Shown: positions 1 to 12,031 of the stretch, piece after piece
How positions within the stretch are numbered: position 1 is the stretch's first letter
Layout: each line of letters starts with the position of its first letter
Source: Apricaphanius iberus
Taxonomy: Eukaryota > Chordata > Actinopteri > Cyprinodontiformes > Aphaniidae
Direction: 5' to 3'
NCBI GenBank assembly: GCA_028564705.1
Contig: JAPXFQ010002620.1
Coordinates: 744,001-808,000 of the forward strand
DNA: 64,000 bases
The notes under the pieces: model-generated
Told to the model about the DNA's origin: nothing
Databases searched by the model: none
The model's input: only the letters and a program-made list of their open reading frames with translations
Made by a program: the position numbers and the translations under genes

Positions 1-539
1 CTTTTCACTCGAAGGAATTTTATGAATCTTAATGTTTCCATTTAATTAATGGCTCCTACACATTTATAGTGGAATTATTAAGGTGTTTAATAATTAGGGG
101 CTGGAGTGTAGGAGCCATAAATTAAATAAAGATGTTTGTTAGGTGTTCGTTAATTGATGTTTGGATTTTGTTGTATGTAAAGGACTCTGATGTGTGGGTC
201 AATTGGCTGGGGGCAGAGATATGGCTTCTCATTAAATATCACCTGTTGCTCAGCTGATGGAGCTAGAGTTGGGACGCCGTACTGTTTGTTGACCGCACAC
301 ATCTGAGATCGCTGATGCACAATATTTTGTAGTAGCCTACTATGTACATTTTTTACGGATATTCAAAGTTAACTTTAATAAAGCGATAAACGAAGTTCAA
401 ATGATCTCTACGGATTCTTCCATTTCTACTGCGCGTCATACAATGTACTGGAATCCACCTCTACAAGTCAGCGGCATATTTAATTCCTGGAGTCGCTGAA
501 ATAGCTGCATTAACATTTATACGCCAAAAGTGCCGTGGT
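1..539. other. No gene seen; one inverted repeat
   Basis: The stretch is non-coding, downstream of the host gene. The arms at 40-60 and 107-127 are an inverted repeat (core ggctcctaca/tgtaggagcc) with a spacer of 46 bp, which could form a hairpin or be the ends of a very small foldback element. Nothing else was recognised. Confidence 0.5.
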
Positions 540-660
540 GTGAATGGTTGACAGGCCCATTAGCCATTGCTTTCGCAAGGTCGCCCTTCTTCTACGATTT
601 CGGGGCTTCCGCTGCATTGTGGGATAGCGTAGCATCCACCGGCTGCTTACTGTGGCAGTA
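540..660 (-). repeat. Unnamed dispersed repeat, copy 1
   Basis: The reverse complement of this stretch resembles 25142-25262. Shared blocks include cccacaatgcagc and aatcgtagaagaaggg/aatcgtagaagaggag. I do not know the family. It lies next to an L2 fragment here and just upstream of an L2 there, so it may be a 5' part of that L2. Confidence 0.5.
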
Positions 661-769
661 GTGCACATGTGGGAACTTTGTGCTTACTACTCCGATTCAT
701 ACTGGAGATTTTGGATCTACTGCATTGCTTGCATTATCCTTTTCGCCTGCTATGTGGCAAGCGTAGTAG

Positions 770-1520
770 AATTCGGTAAGTATTCGGATGCAGTCCTCGA
801 GCTGAGTTTTCCCCCCATTTTCTCTGGGCTCAGCGACACTCCCTTTTTTCACTACGTAGTAGTGCAAGAAGTAGTAGTAGTAGTAGTCCATGGAGGCTTC
901 TTTCTACCTGAGACTACTCTAACAGCGGTTAGAACAACAGTATCAATGATGTCTGAAACTTTAAAGAGAAAGTTTCCACTGAGATGATCTGGAGCCATTG
1001 ACCCCACTCTACCACTGAGCCACATGGGGCGACTGTGGCTCAGTGGTAGAGTAATTGGCTTGCAATCGGAGGGTTGTAGGTTCGATTCCAGCTTCCTCCA
1101 GCCACATGTCGATGTGCCCCTGGGCAAGGCACTTAACCCCCAAATTCTACATTGTCCTACCGAGCCATGTTGGGTGTCGGTGTATGAATGCGTGTGTGAA
1201 TGGGTGAATGTGGCTTCAATGTAAAGCGCTTTGAGTGGTCAGTAAGACTAGAAAAGCGCTATATAAGTTCAGTCCATTTACCATTTAAGTTACCTACCAG
1301 CTTATTTACTGGGTTTTGTGTTGAAGGATGAGGGGAGCGGGGGTGAACAGTAAATTTGTTTAAAGGTTTCATCTGAGCTGTCCCAGCTATCTTGGGGGTT
1401 GTTAGTATGGTTGTTGAAGTCTCCGACAATAATTAGTTGGTCAATTCATATTACAGAATGAAGGCTGCTGAAATCATGAAGTTTTTTAGTCACAACTCTC
1501 CGTCAGGTTTTGGAGGTTTG
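770..1520 (-). mobile_element. L2-type LINE fragments, interrupted by a SINE
   Basis: On the minus strand, 1380-1470 encodes LIIVGDFNNHTNNPQDS, an endonuclease motif seen again in the L2 at 28.9 kb. Positions 770-1005 encode FKVSDIIDTVVLTAVRVVSG and ENGGK, matching the L2 at 39.6 kb. The SINE at 1024-1287 separates the two parts. A GTA/TAC microsatellite (about 866-885) has grown inside the coding remnant. Confidence 0.7.
1024..1287 (+). mobile_element. tRNA-derived SINE
   Basis: The tRNA-like head has a box A region (tggctcagtggtagagtaat) and a box B (ggttcgattcc). The body contains gggcaaggcacttaaccc. The tail ends in agcgctatataagttcagtccatttaccattt-like sequence shared with fish LINE 3' ends. 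It is not a tRNA gene because no cloverleaf 3' half or anticodon arm closes it. A second, 5'-truncated copy lies at 56170-56393. Confidence 0.85.
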
Positions 1521-1739
1521 TATAAATTCATAAATGTAGCTAGCTAGCTGTTTAGCAAGGTATTCAAAACAGTTCAATGTATTCAGAAATACCTTTTTAA
1601 AGTTCAGTGGGATATGAAAGATTGTGCCCAACAATCCCCTCGTCTCTGCTTCCTGCTCTCCCTTAAAAAGATGTAGTTCGGAGGGCTAGATTCTTACATT
1701 ACAGATGTTTATATCTAGCTTAATTGTTCAGTAATCAAA

Positions 1740-2600
1740 CCATTGCCAGCCACCGCCTCAACACAAGGTTCTCCGCAGTAGGCCATCCCCCAACACAAGG
1801 TTTTTTGCTATGACCGTCCAATAAACATAGTTCATCAGTGCCGGCACCTGAGAAACAAGGTTCAGCACTAAGGGCCTTCAAGAAATAAGGAAATGCTCCG
1901 CAGTCGGCCACCAAAATACAAGGTTCTGCTCAATTGCCAGTCTCCAAGACAAAGGTTATGCTCAATCGCCAGCCTCCAAGACACGAGGTTCTGCTCGGTC
2001 GCCGGCCTCCAAGAAACAAAGCTCTGTACTGCTGGCCTCAAGGATCAAAGGCTCCACTTCGCCGGACTATAGGATTCAGGGTTCCCCTCAGCTGGCCTTC
2101 TAGACCCAAGGTTCCCCACAGCCCACCTTCATGTTCTCCACATTCGGCATTCAAGACACAAGTTTTTGCTCAACCTGCCTCCAAGTTACAAGGTTCTTTT
2201 CAGCCGGCTGGCAAGTCACATGGTTCGCCGCAGCCCGTCTTCCAGTTGTAAGATCCTCAGATGACGACCTCCCAGTTACAAGATCCTCAGACACAAGCCT
2301 CTCAGTCACAAGATCTTCAGATGTCAGTCTTCCAATCACAAGATCTTCAGACCTCAGCCTTTACGTTTCATGTTCCTCCGACACCGGCCTCCACATTTAA
2401 AATTCCTCTGGTACCAGCCTCCATGCCTAAAGTTTCTCTGTTGCTGGCCACCATGCCACAAGTTATTCCTTCTCCTGCCACCACAAGTTCCTCCAACATC
2501 GGCATCATGGCTAAAGATCCTCCATTGACAGCGAACCATGCCACGGGTTCTTCCGTTGTCAGTCACCATGCCATAAGCTTCTCTTGTCAAGGGGGTTAAG
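1740..2600 (+). repeat. Degenerate 30-bp minisatellite with a 10-codon period
   Basis: Units such as gttacaagatcctcagacac plus aagcctctca recur about every 30 bp and become more degenerate towards both ends. From 2261 to 2599 one frame stays open with a 10-residue period (QSQDLQMSVF, QSQDLQTSAF, TFHVPPTPAS). I do not call it a gene because there is no recognised domain or splice context. Confidence 0.75.
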
Positions 2601-4859
2601 GCCCTGACTCTCTGGTGGCCAATCTATGCGTGAAAGTGATTCCTATGCTCCCTGAACCACGCTTTCACAGTTTGAGCCCACTTAAACCTGCTATACTGAA
2701 TCTGCAAAAACAAGCTAGCTTCATACATTTTTTTCATGTCCCTTAACATTTAACACAGTATTGCTATAAATATTTTATAGAAATTAAAAAAACAAACAAA
2801 AAAAACAATGAAGTGGTTCTGCCGCATTTGTCTAAAAATATCATCCAATAACCTGGCTCGGTCCAAAAACAAAGTTTTAACCATCTGGTTGTCTGACTCA
2901 TCAGCCAAGCGCACTTCCGCTTTTATGTGTCTCCTTCACTTTTTCCACGTTGCTGTATTCTGGAACAGAACATCACTGGTGTGAGAGGTTCTCCACTCCA
3001 TAATGTCAGAGAAGAAACAGCCAGCTGTTACTGTTACATCCTCTTCTCCAGTAGCTTGGGAGAGGTAAGTTACAATCAGAGGTAGTTACCTCTGCATTAG
3101 TAAAAAAAAGATAGAGACCCAACATTCTTCCAGTTACAATCAGAGGTAGTTACCTCTGCATTAGTAAAAAAAAGATAGAGACCCAACATTCGTCCTTACT
3201 TACCATCTTGGTTTATTCAAAAGAACAACGGAAACGTTCTGCGCAGGCGCAAAACAGTTCTTTGCTGGTCAAAAGCAATTCATCTCACAATCATCACACA
3301 ATCGTCAAGCAGCCGAAAACTGTAAATGCTATACATAGTATTTAAAGTTTAGTATTGCATTTTCTGCATATTCTGTGAATATTCCCTGAAATAAAAATTT
3401 TGAAAACAGTAATTATGACATATGAATCTTTTTAAACAATGGAAAAAAATATTTTTTACATATTTTTCAGATAAATGTGACTTACTTTTAAGGTATACTT
3501 TAACATTGTAACTCAGTATATTAAGTACTTTCACACACCAAGTATCTTAGTACTTTGTAACCAAAACCCAGATTCTGCAAGCTATAACCTGTCACACATC
3601 CAGGTCAGCTTTAGGACAAACTACCAGAGCCCCAAAAAGAAAAAGTCACAGAAAACAAAAGACTGGTGAAAAAACTGCAACTGGTGTTTTGTGCTCTTTC
3701 ATATTCTGTGGTGATGCACTTTCCCAAATCAGATTGAGGAGGTTGTTGCTCTACGCATCAAAAACAGATACTGAAGTAGGAGACTTGAAATGATACCGAT
3801 CCAAGTGTTAGAGGGTGGACAGTTTGAGAACAGGAGACTGGTAAGTAATCCTTCTCAGTTATCTGCAGGGTGAAACTGATTTATCCTAGAATCACTTACT
3901 CCACAGAGGATTCAGGAGAACTCCAGAAATATTTCTCACACGAGTTGAAGGTCTGAGTGCATATAGACTGATTGGAAAATTAGGAACATATTGTATCTGG
4001 TGAAGCCTCTATAGCCCCAGGGAAAAGCAGCAGGGACGTTAACAACTCGATTCCTGACAATCTGGTGCTTTTCCAGACATGCTACTCCATGCCAAATCAA
4101 ATTATTTTCCTACCTGGTGCTGATCTGCAAGTATACCAAAGGGCTTTCAAGTTAGTTCCTTTGTCTAGACAACTTTTGCTCAGTAAGTATACTAATAGAT
4201 GGTAACATCAATCCATTTTCTTCACTAGCTTAATCTTTGTAGGGTCAGTGACATTAATTCTCAAAGTGTAACAAAAAGCTGTCTCTTGACAATAGGTTTA
4301 CTATAGTGCTGTAAAAAAACAAACAAACAAACAAAAGAAACAACACTCACTGGAAAGTATTCAGATCGTATGTATTTTCATACTAGTCCAATAGTGCAAA
4401 TTCTCAATTCTCAAAAACAAATATCCAACAACAATCCTTTAAACCAACTGGACCTACTTGCATGTCACAAAAATAAAATATGAAGTATTAAAAGTATCTG
4501 GTTGCAGACATGGAAGATAATTTTCTTAAACTATAACACAAAGTAACCTGATATTTCAGAGCAAAGGCAAAAACCTAAATTTCATTCGTTTAAACGTTGA
4601 AAGTGGCAATCTTGTTTTTGCTAAAGTAAATAATGTGCTCAAGACTTTGGAGATATTTTTATGGCTTTTGTAACCTTTTCCTTGAGTAACTTCCACAGTG
4701 AAAATAAAATTGATGTTTACTCTAAAATGGCTTTTAGATGTAGGTGAGCAGTTATTTGTTGAGTGATACCTAAATGTTCCATGAAAACTCCCAGTTTCCT
4801 GATGCTGCTGTCCCTGATGTCCATGAGGAGTTCTCTCTTTCTGGCTTCCTGTCGTGCAC
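2601..4859. other. No gene recognised; contains a 64-bp duplication
   Basis: The stretch is AT-rich and non-coding. Besides the tandem duplication at 3068-3195 and an (aaac)n run near 4317, I see nothing. Confidence 0.5.
3068..3195. repeat. 64-bp tandem duplication
   Basis: The block from agttacaatcagaggtagtt to gacccaacattc occurs twice in a row with a 64-bp period (3068-3131 and 3132-3195), with almost no differences. It is a recent simple duplication. Confidence 0.9.
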
Positions 4860-4862
4860 TTA

Positions 4863-5487
4863 AGCCTAGTTTATACTTTTTTGTCTGCATAGGTGTGGAG
4901 ACACGCAACACCATTATTTGTCAGCGCAAGAGCTCTCCATCACCTACACAAGCACAAACGGTGTAGAGCCCAATTTTTTAACTATCCTTTGAACGCAACA
5001 GAGCACGTACGTCTGTGGTTGGTCAGACCAACATCAGCCCCAGATCATTTTTACCAGAATCGTGCTCTGTAGTCAACGTAATTAGTAGTCAATGCAGCTT
5101 TTGGGCACTAGCTACTTTACTTTGCAAGGCCAGTTTATCTAATTTGGTCTTTTGGCGATTTTTGAACACCAGGAGCTGTAGAGAACAACAAAACAGATGG
5201 CTGTTTGTTTACAGGTGTTTTAAGAGTATTCAAAGAGCTGCACTTCTGGTAAAAAAGCTTTCAGGCTCAATTAAAACTCACTCTCTGTCGACATTTACTC
5301 CTTGAGTGAATGTGGGTTTACAAGCTGAAGTACATAAACTCATGAACTAGAGACGTCAGTGCAATGGTAAGCAGACCCACCAGAAAAGGTCTGCACCCCC
5401 TGCAGTCCTGGTCGGGAATTGCTTCGCAAGACTGCCAACATGTGTGCATGAGGCTTATGCTTACTGAAGGAGAAGTATAAACTAGGA
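4863..5487. mobile_element. Harbinger-type MITE, copy A
   Basis: The ends are inverted (agcctagtttatactt at the left, agtataaactagga at the right). TTA on the left and TTT on the right could be a decayed 3-bp target duplication. The interior matches the MITE at 19487-20150 in reverse orientation, including the acgtctgtggttggtcag region. The superfamily assignment rests on the TTA duplication seen in copy B. Confidence 0.75.
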
Positions 5488-5944
5488 TTTACATTTCTTT
5501 TCATACAAACATTCGATCTCATGTAGCACATTTCCATCCTGATGAATCTCTAAGTAAGTGAGCTGTAGTTGTTTGAGTTCAGACAGTCTTGTTACATGTT
5601 CTTGCTTGTTCTACAATACGTTAAAATCATTGGTGTTAATAAAACAAAATTCTTTAAAAAAAATTTTTTGACTCTAGTGATAGATATACATATACATATT
5701 ATTGCTCCCCCCCTTAAAACCAAACTCTTGTCCTGGACTTTATCTGAATCAACAGAACATAAACAGGGAGTTTTTGGTTTCCTGTTTTACATCAACAGCA
5801 AGACTGGATCATTTGTCCTGACCTAAATTAGTAATTTACCACAGCTGACCGAAAGGTGACATAATACCACATTCCATTCTTGGTCTTCCCCTGAACTTTC
5901 CTCTTTCTAAGACATGGCTCAGTGTCCTGAGTTTGAGGTAGCGG
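5488..5944 (-). other. Probable 3' UTR of ehbp1l1
   Basis: This is non-coding sequence directly after the stop codon. Length and poly(A) site cannot be read from the sequence; no clear minus-strand AATAAA was found. Confidence 0.4.
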
Positions 5945-6038
5945 TCACTGCATGACACACTTTTCCTTCTGCTCTTTAGTATACTTTCTTCTTCGTTGCT
6001 CAAGGCCACGATTCAGACGCTCATCTTCTTCCAGAGCT
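5945..6038 (-). CDS. ehbp1l1: ehbp1l1 last coding exon with CaaX box
   Basis: The exon follows a TTATTTTCAG acceptor. It encodes [20 protein letters not shown], then EQKEKCVMQ and a TGA stop at 5945-5947. The C-terminal CVMQ fits a CaaX prenylation signal; EHBP1 proteins are known to end in one, which helps place them on membranes. The 3' UTR follows at lower coordinates. I found no clear AATAAA on the minus strand close by. Confidence 0.94.
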
Positions 6039-6741
6039 CTGAAAATAAGAACAGATAGGAATCACACGTTAGCCTAACCATCTATTTCTGGATTATTTAC
6101 ACTGGTTTGTTTTTGGCTCCCAAACACGTCAGAACATTTCTGATGTTTGCTTGAGATCTTTGTCATGTTGGAACACCTAACTGTGGCCAATTTTTAACCA
6201 TCTAGCTGGTAACATGAAGACAGGTATTTGGAACTGGTCCTCATTATTCACTATTCCATCAGCTTTGTAATACATGAGCACTATTAGCAGCCAAACAGTC
6301 TGATGCTACCACCTCCATACTACGGAATTACACTGTTCTGAACTCGAGAGGCTCAAATCTACTCATTGAAACATTCCTCCTTTGCAAAATACCTCAGTAT
6401 TTGTCTTGTCTTGTCTGATCTCACCGGTCAAACAATCAGAGTTGAAGCTTTGCAGACCTAACAGAAAGAATCATAGTTCTAAGGCCACTTAATAGAAGAG
6501 TTCCCCGGTTCTTTTAAAACTCCTTGAAAGAGCTCCTCTGGGAAACCTGCTCTGTATTTTTATTTATATATACACCGCTATTCAGAAAGGTGGGATATGT
6601 TTGGTTTTCACCTATATTTGAGAAGATTTCCACTTTATTTGTCTGGAATAAACTACAATGTAACAATCTGTTCATGACAAAAGTTCCAAAATGTTGGGTT
6701 CCAACTGTAGCGTACTATACACTGATATAAGTTTGTCTTAC

Positions 6742-6856
6742 CCTTTTTCTTTGGCATCAATATCGTGAACCAGCTCATCTCTCTTGTTGACCAAAGACAC
6801 AAGCTCCTGGAGCAGAAGCTGCTCTCTGTGTTTGTGGGCTTGAGTCTTCTGGCACT
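6742..6856 (-). CDS. ehbp1l1: ehbp1l1 exon, last bMERB helices
   Basis: The exon encodes [20 protein letters not shown], then [17 protein letters not shown], the final coiled-coil part of the bMERB domain. The acceptor is GGTGCTCCAG and the donor is AAAGG|GTAAGA (phase 2). Confidence 0.95.
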
Positions 6857-7065
6857 CTGGAGCACCAGTCATGAGGATGGAAGACAGATGAGACAGATAT
6901 TGATATTTTTAAAATAAAAGTAGAAAACTAATGGTAAAGAAATCACAGCCCTATAAAAATGAGCTAAAACTAATTAGCAATACAGAGGAAGCAAAACCCA
7001 CAGCACTGTTTGTCTACTGCTGACTGAACACAGTTTTGATACATTTCCAGTTAGATTGGATGTAC

Positions 7066-7139
7066 CTTCAATTGCCAACATGTCTCTCAGCTCTTTGGTT
7101 AGCAACTCAAATTTCCTTTCTAAGTCTTGTTCTTCCAGA
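7066..7139 (-). CDS. ehbp1l1: ehbp1l1 exon, bMERB helix
   Basis: The exon encodes LEEQDLERKFELLTKELRDM and LAIE, matching the family's DLERRYELLxRELRxMLAIE. The acceptor is TTATTCACAG and the donor is GAAG|GTACAT (phase 1). Confidence 0.95.
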
Positions 7140-7240
7140 CTGTGAATAAGAAAACATGCTTTAAATAACAAAAACAGACAAAATACATGCCATGTCATTT
7201 TATCGTGGGAGTGGCTGTATTACAGCTTATCAGGACTTAC

Positions 7241-7340
7241 AGCAGCTGCAGATAGTCCTGCCTTCGGATTAAAGCATTTTTCTTGTTCACCAGACTGAAC
7301 CACTCTTGAATCAGCTTCTCCTCCTCCACTTTGTCACTGC
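7241..7340 (-). CDS. ehbp1l1: ehbp1l1 exon, central bMERB helix
   Basis: The exon encodes [20 protein letters not shown], then [12 protein letters not shown]. The [16 protein letters not shown] run is a bMERB hallmark. The acceptor is TTTCTACAG, the donor is GCT|GTAAGTCC (phase 2), and it is 100 bp. Confidence 0.95.
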
Positions 7341-7607
7341 CTGTAGAAAGAAAAGCATGAATGTTAAATACTGCACTTTCTGACAATTCTTATTATAACA
7401 AATTACAATTCAGATCCCTCACCACTTGGTACAAATGAGACTTTTTCAACTTTATGCAGTGAACAGGTAACTGAAACAGTAAAAATAGATTCACATGAGA
7501 ACATGTGAGCATCATCTCAGACCTGGAGACCATACTCAACACATCTTGCTAACCAGGAGCTAAATAGGCGTAGTGGTGCTATGGAGGTTTTGGAACAGGA
7601 CTGTGTT

Positions 7608-7700
7608 GGGAGCACGGTGGCGCAGCTGGTAGGGCAGCTCACCTCATAGCTAGAAGGTCCAGGGTGTGATTCCTGCCGGGGACACTGTGGGTGCTGAGGG
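7608..7700 (+). mobile_element. tRNA-like SINE fragment
   Basis: The stretch begins gggagcacggtggcgcagct and contains a box-A-like tggcgcagctggtag and a box-B-like ggtgtgattcc. It is a common fish intron repeat and lies in the 15.1-kb intron. Confidence 0.65.
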
Positions 7701-7740
7701 AGAATACATCTCTGCTTTTAACTAGTCACTTACCTGCACA

Positions 7741-9514
7741 GGTATTCCTTGTATAGCATACTGAGTCAATGGATACTACAGTCATACCAAGACAGGTCAG
7801 TAGGTGGCAATTATGATACAAAAAAGTAACTAGGTATTAATTACTAGCCTAACCATTAACTAAAGGGCATGAACAAGGAGACATTCATTTTTCTGAAAAA
7901 TATGCAACATTTATTTTAAATTATCATGTATTTGTAATTTAGAGAAAGTTTATTTAAAAAACATGAGGTTTGCGTATTTTAAAATCCGCTGCATTATATT
8001 GTTTTCGGGTTCTGATACAGATGTCCCAAACCACAATCAGCACCTGATTATTCACGCTGTAGCAGCAGCTGTAAATCCTATCCAAACACCTGCTTCTAAT
8101 TTAATCAGCTGCAACATGGTGTCATATTTTTCGCCAAGACTGGATTTAAAAAAAAGAACCTTTAAGCAAGCCTGAGTGATATTCGGTTTTTCGCTAGAGA
8201 CCAGACGCTGCTGAATTACTAAAGTTGTCACAGCACAATTTAACGTATTTCCATAAATACATAAAAAAAGGCTATAAGGATAATGATCAATGAGGACATA
8301 CCCAGCTTTGTAGTCGCATTGAGGAGTATGCAATTCTCCTCTTAATTGCTCACAGCTTATACAAATCACGCTGTATCTGCTTGTCTGACCTACGCTTTTA
8401 GTATAAACATGGCTTTCTGTTTCACAGAGATCGGCCCAACTCCCCTTTAATCAACATAATCTCAGGCCTACAGTCTTTTGAAAACTGTAAACTTCTTGTG
8501 TGAAAGGTCGGCATTAGGAATAGTGATAAATGTCCACGGCGGATTTGTGGCAATGACGCCGGTGAATCAAACTAACGTCTTTCACATATCTAGAAGGCGC
8601 TTTAAATAACTTCTATGTAACCGTCAATTGCGATTTTAAGTTTCTGTCTAAAGTTCTCCAATTATTCAAATGTTAAAGTGGTTATATATATATATCAGAG
8701 ATTTTGCCTGCTAACCGTGCTGGAAGTGTCTGTTGCTTCTCTATAGCCACCATAAATTTTGTTTGCTTTTTGCAACCCAACCACTCACGCATGCGCACAA
8801 AGATGTCAACAAAGATCCTCCAAATATTAGCACGTGGAGTGACTGCTACATCTATCTGACTGATTGAAAACCCAAGACCAGCCCCTGCCCTATAACCTAT
8901 GCCTATAACCGATAGGCCTAAGTACGCCTACAGTGGTGTGGTTTAAAGTGAAAGCGCCTCACAGATGTGGGGAATTTTCAGATCACGCAAAGCTGCTTAT
9001 TTACTCAAACACTTCACTACGGCAGAAATTCGGCATAGCGCCGAAGCGCTATCAGGCCTGAATAGGTCAGGAAATGGCTCAGTCAGAGAGTCTTTCCGGC
9101 TTCTAATCACTTCAACTGAATAAATGTTCTCCGAGTTCAAAACTTTGGCTGAAGTTGAGCTTAATTCCAGACTCATTTGTGGCAGCTGATTGCTCTAGGA
9201 CATCATCTGTGTAGATGAAAAGACGTATACCCCATAAAACGTCATCTGGAAAAATTCAAAACCTCATAAAACCTTAGCAGCAACTTCAAAGCATCTGCAG
9301 CAATCCCAGTAGTTGATTACACACAAGTGGGTTTGCATTTCTATGTGTCATTCGATGTGGAGCACAAGGTGCAAACTCTCCCTGCAGAGCCAACCAGGAA
9401 GTGACAAAAATTAAACTTCCCCCTCATCTGCTGGAGAGTGGCTCCAAAAACGGAGCAAATTCCCATGTCAAAAAGCCAACTTTACAGCAAAAGTAAACAT
9501 ATTCACAGCCTGGT
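7741..9514. other. Intron sequence, nothing recognised
   Basis: I see no coding stretch with family resemblance. A short (ta)n lies near 8682. Confidence 0.5.
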
Positions 9515-11065
9515 TCAAAACCTATTGTAGGTTAACAGACCCATACTGACCCAACCGATTTGGGTCTCGTTATGTTGATATATCTCTTCATCTTCAAACT
9601 TAGGCAGAGCAACCAGGCGAGCTAGTGGTTGAATATAAGTCCTGTCTTTGACTTTAACAGCCGCAGTCCGGATGCGTCCATCAGCTCCAGGATAAGTAGT
9701 CGTCACCTTTTCAACAGGCCGACTAATGTAAGTAACAACACGATATTTATGTGCATTTATTTAAACTTCGTCATAAACCCATCTCTGCACACAAATCAAG
9801 GAACCAGAATATGACCATTAAAATAAAAAAAAATGTGATTTGAACAATGAATGTCCCCTTTAGGATGAATATAGTAATGAGAATCCTAATACTATTCTGA
9901 AGCACTTCTTCTTTAAGAAGCATTCCAGAGTCTACTGATTGGATTTTCTTTTTGGTGGCATCTTTCTCACACCTCTGGGCACGAAGAAACGAAGAACAGG
10001 AGAATCCAGAAACGGCGTTGCAGTTCCGCTAACACTCGCCCGGGTCCAGGATGGACTTCGTCAGGGGCTGCTTTGGATCCAATGAAATAGGATGAATAGC
10101 ATCCAACTCCAACTGCTCAGCTCGTCTCAGTCTCCCTACCACTCTAAGAAGTCCTGTGGATTTGTCATACTCTGGAGATAAGGAACTCAAACAGCTGCTG
10201 GTAGGTAATGGTCTGTCCGACATGAGAGTCCGGACCTCCTCTGGGAAGGACTCGAACTAGGAAGTTCTCCGCCCGAATGTAGTCGACTGCTTCACTGGAG
10301 GAGCTGGAGTCAGACTCTAGTCCGGTTCTAGTTGTTACCCTTATGAGGTCTTTCCATGTGGAGAACGTACCGTCATCTGGAAGCTGAGGGTGAGAGTCAA
10401 CTGTCAAGTGTCCACAGAAGGAAGCTTTTCATAACATACCGTCTTCTGGTTTTGGACAGGAAGAAGGACTTGTTGGCCAGTGGTCCTCTATATGTCGCAG
10501 GAAATCTGGACCTTTATGCCTGTTCACGTATCTCCAGTTCTTCACATCCATGAGATTCTGAATCTCAGCTACACTTGTCCCGACGAAAACCTTATATTAG
10601 CAAGACTCAGACTTGATCCAATGGAGAACGGTAGTAGGGTCCGACCAGAGAATCACATGTCTGATGGGTAAGGTTAACTCACTCTGTAGAACATTAGCAA
10701 GTTGAGCACCGGTAAGAGCAGCACTTAGCTCAAGGCGTGGGATATACAATTGCTTCTTTGGAGCCACACAAGATCTGGTCAGGATGAAAGAAACAAACTC
10801 CCACATGGGCGTCTTCTGTCCGCAGACAGGCAACTGACCCGTAGGCTCTCTCTGAAGAGTCACATAATGGATAGATGCAGATGAGTAGGCTGATTCTGGT
10901 GCATAACATCTGGGAATCACCATATGGACAAGATCGGGAAGTTCGTGCATCCAAGCCAACCATCGATCACGAAAGCTCGGTGGTTGGATCGGATCATCCC
11001 AGTGTAGCTGCTCCTTCCAAAGATCCTGCACCAAGATCTTGGCCCTTGTTTATGGAGTCGAGAAA
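9515..11065 (-). pseudogene. BEL/Pao LTR-retrotransposon pol relic
   Basis: Reading the minus strand, 11034-10597 encodes an RNase H-like segment with APKKQLYIPRLELSAALTG and HVILWSDPTTVLHWIKSESC, the form typical of BEL/Pao. Next comes a linker (10407-10165), then LSPEYDKSTGLLRVVGRLRR (about 10190-10130), which precedes integrase. At 9725-9600 the integrase C-terminal end appears (TYPGADGRIRTAAVKVKDRT). The integrase core between 10029 and 9725 is missing, as are gag, protease, reverse transcriptase and LTRs. Frames shift between segments. The order is normal and the element is inactive. Confidence 0.8.
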
Positions 11066-11092
11066 GACTCACGATAAATAAACTAACGCAGG

Positions 11093-11325
11093 GTTTTTCA
11101 CGAATGCATATGCTCATTCCGAAATGCACATGGTCTGTTTCACAAATGCACACGCGGATTTTCACAAATATCATTTTCAGAAACACTTGTAATATAAATT
11201 CACGAATGCACATGATGAGTTTCAAAAACGCACATGATGAGGTTCACAAACACACATGATCTGTTTCAAAAATGCAAACAATCTTTTTCACAAATGCATA
11301 CAAACTGTTTCACAAATATAATTTT
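11093..11325. repeat. Degenerate 22-30-bp tandem repeat
   Basis: Variants of tttcacaaatgcacatgatg recur about eight to ten times. The unit length varies. It lies just beside the BEL/Pao relic. Confidence 0.7.
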
Positions 11326-11349
11326 GAAAAAAGCTTCAAATATATACTC

Positions 11350-12017
11350 AGATAATACAAATTCCTGAAAGTGCACGAACCCACCATTTCTCATTTGTGA
11401 ACCTCTCTGCATTCGTGAGAGAATACTGTGTGGTGAATTCTGAGACTCACCTAACTTGCACGGACAACTAATGTCCCAATTGGCTTAGGACCTGTCAATC
11501 AAATTAATCATCTAGCCAGCCATCAACATGGTTGGTATTTTTCATGTTTCCAAAATGCACTAACTAAATGACCAATTGGAGTTTAGCTTCCACAGGTTCC
11601 CTTTCTGCAACCTTTGGAGACTACAGCAGCAATGGTGGGCGGCTGCGACGTGATTAAAATTACTGGTTAGTGCGAACTGGAATCTGTTGGATTAAAAGCC
11701 TGTAAAACCGCAGCACCTCCGAGACGTTCTGAACTCACAGTGGAATATCGCTAACTATTCATGAAAAAACATGGTTAAGTGAAGGCATTTTGGAGCAGAT
11801 AATCGCCTTATTACAGGCAGGCAATCTCCTGCCCCACTGACTCTCATTATACAGGTGTACGCTGATGACAACTGGATATAAACTCTAAGTAGCTCCAAAC
11901 TTGACTAGGTGAGTAAATTAATGTAATAACTACTAAAAATAAGGTCCAGGTTGAAAAAAACAAACAGAAAAAACCTTTCCCTTTAATGTCCAACCATGCA
12001 AAATATGATTTTTTGGG
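11350..12017. other. Intron sequence, nothing recognised
   Basis: No family resemblance was seen on either strand up to the Rex3 target duplication. Confidence 0.5.
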
Positions 12018-12031
12018 CCATTGTTTAAGTC

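Noticed and set aside
652..987. 111-codon plus-strand open frame
   Set aside because: It is antisense to an L2 fragment and includes a GTA microsatellite.
1031..1097. tRNA gene from box A and box B
   Set aside because: The sequence continues into a SINE body and fish LINE-like tail, with no acceptor-stem closure; other copies exist in the window.
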